From positions 1-19,579 of the forward strand of contig CABIWW010000023.1 of assembly GCA_902362435.1 (NCBI GenBank): 19,579 bases of DNA, read 5' to 3'. The notes beneath the pieces are model-generated. The model was not told the origin of the DNA and did not search any database. It worked only from the letters and a program-made list of their open reading frames with translations. This document shows, in pieces, positions 14,518 through 19,579 of the stretch. The position numbers and the translations under genes are program-made. Each line of letters begins with the position of its first letter. Position 1 is the first letter of the stretch. The stretch is from Eubacteriaceae bacterium (GTDB lineage Bacteria; Bacillota; Clostridia; Peptostreptococcales; Anaerovoracaceae).

Positions 14518-16578
14518 ATGAAGAAAAAACTATTTGCAATCCTACTCAGCATTGTAATGGTAGCTGGATTGCTACCGACCATAGCCTTTGCTGCGGAAAA
14601 CTACAATCTGTATGTAAACGGCGAACAGTTCACAAGCGAAAAGCTCTCTATCGCTTGTGGAGAAGGAACCGCAAGCTACGACCCGAATACAAAGACCCTT
14701 ACGCTTAACAATGCCACAATTACAAACGGCGGCAAAAGCGATGAAAGTCCTAAGTACGGTATCAGAGTAGTTGGAGACACCGATTTAACGATCAAACTTT
14801 CTGGCACAAACAGCATTACTTTAGATAACGGCGGCGGAATTTTTGCAGACGGCAGCAGTGATAATTACAATATTATCGGTGACGGTAAGCTTACAATCAA
14901 TGTAAAATGGGATGCACTCTATACGCTTAATGGCAACATCAGCATATCCGAAGGTGCAGAGCTTGATATAACTTCTGCCGAGGGCTGCGGAATTACATCT
15001 TATAATAAAGGAAAAATTGTTATGGATGGCGCAAAGGTTGCAGTTTCTTCCTATTACACTGCCGCAGGCGCCAAGGAGCTGGAGATCAAAAACAACAGCG
15101 AGGTTGTTTTGATCGCAAGGGAGGATAATTTTAATGCAGCGTATATGGGCGATGAAAACGGCGCGGGCAAAATTGAAATTATCAACTCCAAGGTGGAAGC
15201 AACAAGCCATTATCCCGCTTTGTTTACCGAGGGCAATCTGACGGTTAACGGCGGCGAGATAAAATGCACCTCTACTGCGGACGGCGCAATATGGACAAAA
15301 GGCGATATTCTGATCAAGGGCGGCGCCAAAGTAACCACTTACAGTGAATACCCCATGGGCGGTAACGGATCTTTCACCGTAGAAGAAGCAGAGATTGATG
15401 CAAAGAATACGAATGAGAATAATATCCCTGCAATTTTCGATGAATGTGTGCCTGTGATTGCCGATGGCTATCACCTGAACTATGCAAAAGCTGTAGACTC
15501 GGAAGGAACAGAAATTGACCTGCTTTCCAGCGGTACTCAGTATTTTGCGCTTTATAAAAACGTTCATTTTATCACAAAGGCTGTCTATCCGGTTTCTTTC
15601 GTTGTAACGCCAGACGGTCTGACCAATGTTGTTGTTAAAGTGAATGGTCAGGAGGTTACTGGACCTGTCAGTTTGGAAGCAGGAACTTACCCTGTTGAGG
15701 TAACAGCTGATAACTGCAAAGCGTACAGCGGCAATATAACGATTACGGCTGATACGGCAACGCACACGCAGACGATTGCAATGACTTATTTACCTGCGGA
15801 CTACACTAAGGTCGACGAAGCTATTGCCAAAGCAAATGCCCTGAACAAGGACGAGTACAAAGACTTCTCTGCTGTGGAAGCTGCCGTCAATGCTGTTGTC
15901 CGTGACAAGAACATCACTGAACAGAGCGAAGTTGACGCAATGGCAAAGGCAATTGAAGATGCCATTGCCGCCCTGCAATACAAAGATGCCGACTACATCA
16001 AAATTGAGGTTCCTTTCAAGCTCACTGTGAAGAAGACCGGGGAAATGGATCCTGGTAAGGAGACCTTCAAGTTTGCCATCGAGAGATTCGGTGCCACCAC
16101 CGAATATGTGCTGGTTCAGGATACCGTTGAGACCGAAGGCGAAAAGACCTACGAGGGTAAATTTATCTTCACGATCAAAGAAAATCAGGCAGGCAATCTC
16201 TCAGAGGGCTTCGTTATCCGTCAGGTCAAGGGAAATGCAGAAGGCTGGACTTACGACGAGACAAAGTTCTATGCAATACCGATGTTTGCCGATACCTACA
16301 CAAATGTTGCGGGCTGGTCTTTCCTCAAGTATGATGAGAACGCTGAACTTGACTACAACAACCCGATTGAAGAAATCGGCTTCACTAACAGCTATAGTGC
16401 CAAGAAACCTGTTGTTCCTTCGGAGCCGACTGAGCCTACCAAACCTGACGATACCATCAAATCCCCGCAGACGGGAGACACAAGCAATATGGTTCTGTGG
16501 ATTGCCCTGCTGCTTGTCAGCGGTAGCGCAGCCATTGGTACAACGGTTGTAAGCAGGAAGAAAAAGTACAACAGATAA
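14518..16578 (+). CDS. SPQTG-anchored surface adhesin with carbohydrate-binding-like, FIVAR and pilin-like domains
   Basis: This 686-residue protein starts at the ATG at 14518, 7 bases after GGAGG; the longer frame from 14464 would translate the structured leader. A signal peptide (MKKKLFAILL...AFAA) is followed by a long repetitive beta-rich region (about 30-335; LTLNNATITNGG, LTINVKWDAL, KEIINSKVEA type strands), like the carbohydrate-binding beta-helix modules of gut surface proteins. Next are a PEGA-like beta domain at about 375-425, a helical FIVAR module at about 430-500 (YTKVDEAIAKANAL), and an FctA-like pilin domain at about 505-635 (KETFKFAIERF, GFVIRQVKG). SPQTG is at 649-653, then a membrane helix and RKKKYNR. 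It is likely wall-anchored and binds a host or diet glycan, or another cell. Confidence 0.8.
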   Translation: MKKKLFAILLSIVMVAGLLPTIAFAAENYNLYVNGEQFTSEKLSIACGEGTASYDPNTKTLTLNNATITNGGKSDESPKYGIRVVGDTDLTIKLSGTNSITLDNGGGIFADGSSDNYNIIGDGKLTINVKWDALYTLNGNISISEGAELDITSAEGCGITSYNKGKIVMDGAKVAVSSYYTAAGAKELEIKNNSEVVLIAREDNFNAAYMGDENGAGKIEIINSKVEATSHYPALFTEGNLTVNGGEIKCTSTADGAIWTKGDILIKGGAKVTTYSEYPMGGNGSFTVEEAEIDAKNTNENNIPAIFDECVPVIADGYHLNYAKAVDSEGTEIDLLSSGTQYFALYKNVHFITKAVYPVSFVVTPDGLTNVVVKVNGQEVTGPVSLEAGTYPVEVTADNCKAYSGNITITADTATHTQTIAMTYLPADYTKVDEAIAKANALNKDEYKDFSAVEAAVNAVVRDKNITEQSEVDAMAKAIEDAIAALQYKDADYIKIEVPFKLTVKKTGEMDPGKETFKFAIERFGATTEYVLVQDTVETEGEKTYEGKFIFTIKENQAGNLSEGFVIRQVKGNAEGWTYDETKFYAIPMFADTYTNVAGWSFLKYDENAELDYNNPIEEIGFTNSYSAKKPVVPSEPTEPTKPDDTIKSPQTGDTSNMVLWIALLLVSGSAAIGTTVVSRKKKYNR

Positions 16579-16592
16579 TTGAATAGCGTTCC

Positions 16593-16683
16593 CTTGCTCC
16601 ATCTTCCGAGCAAGACAAAAGCGTCGTAGTAATACGGCGCTTTTGTCGGAGGAAGAAAATAGCGGATAGAATTATTTTGGAGG
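16593..16683 (+). repeat. Second copy of the surface-protein leader
   Basis: The hairpins CTTGCTC-(8)-GAGCAAG (16593-16614) and ACAAAAGCG-(14)-CGCTTTTGT (16615-16646) are followed by a 23-base element at 16644-16666, identical to that at 14471-14493, then an AT-rich spacer and GGAGG. The stem sequences differ from the first leader, but the order hairpin, hairpin, conserved element, ribosome site is the same. The first hairpin pair may double as the end of the preceding transcript. Confidence 0.65.
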
Positions 16684-16690
16684 AATGAAA

Positions 16691-16747
16691 ATGAAGAAGA
16701 AACTTCTCGGTAAGAATCCGGAACTTGTATTGTATAAGAAAAGATGA
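16691..16747 (+). pseudogene. Start remnant of a third surface-protein gene
   Basis: Eighteen codons from an ATG 8 bases after GGAGG read MKKKLLGKNPELVLYKKR and stop. The first codons match the start of the second surface protein (MKKKLF) and the leader is duplicated, but the hydrophobic signal-peptide core and everything after it are missing. I read it as a gene deleted down to its first codons. Alternatively the leader could serve a short regulatory peptide. Confidence 0.5.
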
Positions 16748-16807
16748 GAATAGAGAAAAATAGTAAGCCATTGGAGTTAATGATTTCAGTGCAAGCAAAG
16801 GAATTTT

Positions 16808-16837
16808 GAGGTGTTAGCAAATTGCGACACCTCTTTT
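16808..16837 (+). terminator. Terminator before the LexA-like operon
   Basis: GAGGTGT, a 12-base loop and ACACCTC followed by TTTT form a simple intrinsic terminator that isolates the repressor promoter from upstream reading. Confidence 0.75.
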
Positions 16838-16841
16838 CTTT

Positions 16842-16913
16842 TACGAAAAACCTACTTGAAAAATTTTTCGTATCAGGTATAATAAAACTATCGAAAGCAA
16901 ACTGCTTCCGATA
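16842..16913 (+). promoter_or_regulatory. Promoter with two dyads upstream of the LexA-like gene
   Basis: TTGAAA (16856-16861) and TATAAT (16878-16883) are spaced by 16 bases. TACGAAAAA (16842-16850) and TTTTTCGTA (16864-16872) are perfect inverted arms that flank the -35. A second dyad, TATCGAAAGC (16889-16898) and GCTTCCGATA (16904-16913), 9 of 10 matched with a 5-base centre, covers the expected start of transcription. Both are well placed to be autoregulatory operators of the repressor encoded next. Confidence 0.7.
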
Positions 16914-16935
16914 CAAAAGAAAGTGAGGTGCAGGT

Positions 16936-17535
16936 ATGAGAAGCAAGAGTCCTGAACTTATGAGTGAGATAAAAAAGTATATCGAGGATTATTACCTGCA
17001 AAACAGACAATCCCCATCGACTACAAAAATTGCTGAAGCTGTTGGCATTGCCAGAGGTACAGCATATAAATACTTAGTAGAGATGGCTGAGAAGAATATG
17101 ATTGAGTACGACGGGCAGGAGATTCGCACCAATGTGACCCGTAAGTACAGTGGCGAACAGACACAGACACCGATTGTAGGTTCTATTCCTTGTGGCAGTC
17201 CTCAGTATGAGGAAGAAAATATTGAAGAATATGTATCACTTCCTACTGCTATTTTCGGCAAAGGAGATTTCTTCATATTAAGAGCAAGCGGTCAGTCTAT
17301 GATTGAAGCAGGGATTGATGACGGCGACCTTGTGGTTGTTAAAAAGCAGGTAGAAGCCAATGATGGCGATATAGTAGTTGCCCTTGTGGATAATCAGAAT
17401 ACATTGAAACGCTACTTCAGAGATGATGAGAATAAGAAAATCATTCTCCACCCGGAAAATAAGAAGATGAAAGACATCATTGTAGATGAGTGCTGCATTC
17501 AGGGTGTGGCTTGTCACATCATCAAAGAACTATAA
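16936..17535 (+). CDS. LexA/UmuD-like self-cleaving repressor (S24 peptidase)
   Basis: This 199-residue protein has an N-terminal winged helix (residues 1-65, SPSTTKIAEAVGIARGTAYKYL) and a C-terminal S24 protease domain. The latent cleavage site is Cys86-Gly87 in VGSIPCGSPQ, the nucleophile is Ser121 in ASGQSM, and the general-base lysine is Lys158 in TLKRYF. The spacing is that of LexA. LexA normally cuts at Ala-Gly; Cys-Gly is the form seen in UmuD and several phage repressors. GAGGTG lies 5 bases before the ATG. It heads a coupled operon with an ImmA-like protease and probably represses it until DNA damage triggers RecA-stimulated self-cleavage. Whether it is the host LexA or an element-borne copy is not decidable here; the mobile surroundings favour the latter. 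Confidence 0.85.
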   Translation: MRSKSPELMSEIKKYIEDYYLQNRQSPSTTKIAEAVGIARGTAYKYLVEMAEKNMIEYDGQEIRTNVTRKYSGEQTQTPIVGSIPCGSPQYEEENIEEYVSLPTAIFGKGDFFILRASGQSMIEAGIDDGDLVVVKKQVEANDGDIVVALVDNQNTLKRYFRDDENKKIILHPENKKMKDIIVDECCIQGVACHIIKEL

Positions 17536-17549
17536 CAGAGGACAGACGA

Positions 17550-17669
17550 ATGAGAACACTTGAAGGAATTCGCTATCTAATCAATTTGGATAGTGCGGAA
17601 ATACAACAGAACTTTGCCGGAGGAGTTGCACCGCCGGACAAGGTGGAGTCGGAGGTGGACACAACTTGA
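17550..17669 (+). CDS. 39-residue ORF between repressor and ImmA-like gene
   Basis: An ATG 7 bases after AGAGGA opens a 39-residue frame beginning MRTLEGIRYLINLDSAEIQQ and ending in an acidic tail (KVESEVDTT). It begins 14 bases after the repressor stop. Its TGA overlaps the TTG start of the next gene as TTGA, and it carries that gene's GGAGG within its own coding, so it is probably translated and couples the two. I recognise no family. It could be a small regulator or only a coupling leader. Confidence 0.55.
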   Translation: MRTLEGIRYLINLDSAEIQQNFAGGVAPPDKVESEVDTT

Positions 17670-18391
17670 GTATTTATATGTCAAGAGCCGAGTTGGAAGA
17701 AATCAGCGAAGGCTTGATAACAGCTTATGCTAATAAGTTTAGCAATCGAGTGATTCAATCCATCGACATAGAACATTTCATTACAGAATTTCTTATGTTA
17801 CGAATTGAATACGATTCTTTCGCAGAAGATGATGCAGGCAAGATTGGTTTTCTGGCAGATGGAGCAACACCACTGCTGATACATCAGGACGGAAAAATTA
17901 TTCCCTTTGTTTTCCCGAAAGATACCATCGTACTTGATAAATTTCTTCTTGCTGAAAAGGAGCAGGGACGTCGCAGATTTACAATGGCACACGAAGCGTC
18001 ACATCATATCTTGAGTAAGATGTATGCAATGCCGAGTGAAGGACGCTTTCATGCAGAGTATGACAGTGAGCGTAGTTATTCCAAAGAGGAACTGGCTCAG
18101 ATGTTTGCGTCTGTTGAGTGGCAGGCAGATACAATGGGAGCTTCGCTTCTTATGCCGAGAAGAATTATTGAAAATGCCTTGGCGAAATATAATCAGTCAA
18201 ATCCGATAAAAGTTTATGGCGATAATACCATTACTTCAAAGGATAAAGCAGTTATCCGTAGAATGGCAGCTTATATCGGAGTATCTTATACAGCCTTGGT
18301 TATCAGATTGAGAGATATGGGACTATTTGAGTATCATAATATCCTTGAGTACATTTCCAATGAGTTAAATCTGGGAGGTGTTTCACAATGA
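17666..18391 (+). CDS. ImmA/IrrE-family metallopeptidase
   Basis: This 241-residue protein has the zinc motif HEASH (His109, Glu110, His113) in FTMAHEASHHIL, with a likely third ligand Glu151 in EWQADTMGASLLMPRR; both are standard for ImmA/IrrE. ImmA of ICEBs1 cleaves the element repressor ImmR after DNA damage. Here the neighbouring repressor is LexA-like and self-cleaving, so the partner may be that protein or another repressor outside the window. The TTG start at 17666 is supported by GGAGG 10 bases upstream and the TTGA overlap; the alternative ATG at 17678 is too far from it. The stop overlaps the next gene as ATGA. Confidence 0.85.
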   Translation: MSIYMSRAELEEISEGLITAYANKFSNRVIQSIDIEHFITEFLMLRIEYDSFAEDDAGKIGFLADGATPLLIHQDGKIIPFVFPKDTIVLDKFLLAEKEQGRRRFTMAHEASHHILSKMYAMPSEGRFHAEYDSERSYSKEELAQMFASVEWQADTMGASLLMPRRIIENALAKYNQSNPIKVYGDNTITSKDKAVIRRMAAYIGVSYTALVIRLRDMGLFEYHNILEYISNELNLGGVSQ

Positions 18392-18636
18392 GGTTACAGA
18401 CTCAGGTAGCACCTGAAATACAAAAGAGATTGCTTCTGTCAAGAGTAGAAGTAGAAAGTCTGAAAGAGCGTGATATTCTCTGCCCGACTTGCGGGTTCAG
18501 GATACAAAGAGTTTTTTCAGACGCAACCGGACATTTGAGTGTGAAGTGTCAGAAATGCAAGAATGTCCACATTTTAAATCTTGCTTACTTCCGCAGAATC
18601 CGCAGGAACGGATATGGCAGGAATTGCAGGCGATGA
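18388..18636 (+). CDS. Small Com-like zinc-ribbon protein
   Basis: This 82-residue protein has two zinc knuckles, CPTCG at about 31-35 and CQKCK at about 54-58, with the spacing and the GHLSVKC segment seen in Com-like proteins of phage Mu type, which bind RNA or DNA. The C-terminus is strongly basic (FRRIRRNGYGRNCRR). A helical 30-residue N-terminal part (VAPEIQKRLLLSRVEVESL) is not in Mu Com. It starts in the stop codon of the ImmA-like gene (ATGA), with GGGAGG just before, and its own stop overlaps another ATG. It probably acts as a nucleic-acid-binding regulator in the same operon. Confidence 0.65.
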   Translation: MRLQTQVAPEIQKRLLLSRVEVESLKERDILCPTCGFRIQRVFSDATGHLSVKCQKCKNVHILNLAYFRRIRRNGYGRNCRR

Positions 18637-18707
18637 AGATAAGATTACAAGTAAATATCGAAACGATTTCTAATCGAGTAAGCGGAGATAAGCAATTTAT
18701 TTGCTAA
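18633..18707 (+). CDS. Possible 24-residue peptide ending the operon
   Basis: An ATG at 18633 overlaps the zinc-ribbon stop as ATGA, the same coupling used by the genes before it. The frame reads MKIRLQVNIETISNRVSGDK and ends four residues later in QFIC. No strong ribosome site is present, and a frame this short could be chance. It lies just before the operon terminator. Confidence 0.35.
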   Translation: MKIRLQVNIETISNRVSGDKQFIC

Positions 18708-18713
18708 ACTACC

Positions 18714-18786
18714 AAGCACCGTACGAAGCCGGATAAGTGAAGAATAGAAGTATTCTTTGCTGTCCAGATTCGACGGTGCTTTTTTT
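18714..18786 (+). terminator. Large terminator of the LexA-like operon
   Basis: AAGCACCGTACGAA pairs with TTCGACGGTGCTT (13 bp, one bulged A) across about 40 bases that contain a second hairpin, AAGAATA-GAAG-TATTCTT (18740-18757). A run of eight T follows. The inner hairpin makes it more complex than a plain terminator. Confidence 0.75.
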
Positions 18787-18822
18787 GTTGCTGTTTTATT
18801 CGATTATGCTTCGTGCAGTATT

Positions 18823-18855
18823 AGGTCTTTTCCCTTATTCGGGAAAGGACCTTTT
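18823..18855 (+). terminator. Second terminator
   Basis: AGGTCTTTTCCC pairs with GGGAAAGGACCT (one G-U) around a 6-base loop, followed by TTT. No gene lies between this and the terminator before it, so a small gene or RNA may have been lost from 18787-18822. Confidence 0.75.
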
Positions 18856-18898
18856 ATGTTTTATACCGTTTGGCAATGCCAAATAGCGAAGTATGAAG

Positions 18899-19579
18899 TG
18901 TACCCATAAAAGTAGAGTATCAAACCTCGTTTTTCCCCTGCCTGTAGAATTCATCAGGGGTTAAATATCCGAATGTTTCGTGTGGCCTTTCTTTCGGATA
19001 GAAATGCCACACGTATTCATATACATCCCGCTTAGCCTGCTGGATCGTATCATACTCATCTGAAAGCCATTCCGATTTCATCTTACCCCAGAAGCTTTCC
19101 ATCGGAGCATTATCCCAGCAGTCTCCTTTTCTGCTCATGCTGCAAAGAAAATCATGCCGGCTTATCAGTTGTCTGTATTCTTTTGCACAATAGGTAGATC
19201 CCCGGTCTGAATGTATGATACAACCGGGCTTTCCACATCCTCTCATGATCATATCATCAAATGCATCCATTACAAGCTTTTTATCATTACGGGTACTCAT
19301 TGCGATACCTACAGGCATATCTCCATAAAGATCCAGGATGCCTGCCACGTAGAGCTTTCCCTGTCTGGTCGTGATCACTGTCGTATCACTGAGCATCTTG
19401 GAATCAGGCTCTTCTGCTGTAAAGTCTCTGTCGATCAGGTTATCTGCGATCATTTCATCGTGATCAGAATCTGTTGTACAGATATATTTTTTACAGGACT
19501 TTGAAAACAGGCAGCATTCCTGCATGATGCGTTCTACACGCTTATGGTTTATTGGTTTTTTATGCATCTTGTTTAAAAT
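18899..19579 (-). mobile_element. IS3-family insertion sequence, right part
   Basis: The element end begins TGTACCCATAAAAGTAGAG at 18899, with the terminal TG of IS3-family repeats. The OrfB stop at 18920-18922 lies inside the repeat, as is common in this family. The other end, OrfA and any target duplication lie beyond the window. The same terminal repeat is found alone at 2834-2861. Confidence 0.85.
18920..19579 (-). CDS. IS3-family transposase OrfB (DDE integrase core), partial
   Basis: At least 219 residues of OrfB are visible. The catalytic residues are the first Asp in GILDLYG, the second in IIHSDRGSTY and the Glu in PMESFWGKMKSEWL, in order and uninterrupted. The C-terminal HFYPKERPHETFGYLTPDEF is the family tail. 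An internal ATG at 19567 is not the real start: the frame continues to the window edge as ILNK, and NHKRVERIMQE is the usual helical region just before the core. In this family OrfB is made by ribosomal frameshifting from OrfA, which would lie to the right. The transposase looks intact, so the element may be active. Confidence 0.92.
   Translation of the reverse strand: MLNKMHKKPINHKRVERIMQECCLFSKSCKKYICTTDSDHDEMIADNLIDRDFTAEEPDSKMLSDTTVITTRQGKLYVAGILDLYGDMPVGIAMSTRNDKKLVMDAFDDMIMRGCGKPGCIIHSDRGSTYCAKEYRQLISRHDFLCSMSRKGDCWDNAPMESFWGKMKSEWLSDEYDTIQQAKRDVYEYVWHFYPKERPHETFGYLTPDEFYRQGKNEV

Noticed and set aside
16936..18636. Type II toxin-antitoxin pair
   Set aside because: A repressor beside an ImmA/IrrE domain can suggest this, but the S24 protease signature and the coupled zinc ribbon fit a repressor-inactivation switch better.
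1..19579. CRISPR array, tRNA or rRNA genes
   Set aside because: No regularly spaced direct repeats, cloverleaf with a T-loop consensus or rRNA-like sequence was seen on either strand.

Overview
The window looks like a low-to-mid GC Firmicutes chromosome, most likely an anaerobic Clostridia-type organism. The evidence is strong GGAGG ribosome sites, SPQTG-type sortase motifs, IS3/IrrE/LexA-type accessory genes and homology of the proteins to clostridial families. I cannot name the species.

Region 1 (1-5331) reads as core genome. A minus-strand operon encodes a cysteine desulfurase, a ThiF/MoeB-like E1 enzyme and a ThiS/MoaD-like sulfur carrier. Together they form a compact sulfur-relay cassette that would move sulfur from cysteine to a carrier thiocarboxylate. 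Divergent from it lie a MalY/PatB-type C-S lyase and then a GMP synthase made only of the ATP-pyrophosphatase and dimerisation domains, with no glutaminase domain. A 28-base insertion-sequence end sits alone in the divergent intergenic region.

Region 2 (5332-8400) begins right after the guaA stop codon, a known integration hotspot in bacteria. It holds integrase-arm-like direct repeats, strong terminators, a 57-residue protein of a kind I associate with conjugative elements, an AT-rich pair of minus-strand genes (iron-sulfur flavoprotein-like reductase and alpha/beta hydrolase), a truncated ParA and a PC4/YdbC-like ssDNA-binding protein. This looks like the eroded backbone of an integrative conjugative element.

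Region 3 (8400-16800) is more GC-rich. A tightly coupled three-gene signalling operon encodes a polytopic pseudo-kinase-like sensor, an intact histidine kinase and a LuxR-type response regulator. It is followed by a terminator, a palindromic operator-like site, a broken receiver-domain gene and a transposase fragment. Next come two secreted, pilin-like, SPQTG-anchored surface proteins. The second is preceded by a structured leader whose 23-base 3' element recurs exactly in front of a third, almost completely deleted gene. The two-component system may control the surface proteins, but this is inferred from proximity only.

Region 4 (16800-18860) is a coupled operon: a LexA/UmuD-like self-cleaving repressor with dyads at its own promoter, a 39-residue ORF, an ImmA/IrrE metalloprotease, a Com-like zinc ribbon and possibly a 24-residue peptide. 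It resembles the DNA-damage switch of a prophage or conjugative element. The window ends inside an IS3-family insertion sequence whose terminal repeat matches the solitary end found near 2850.
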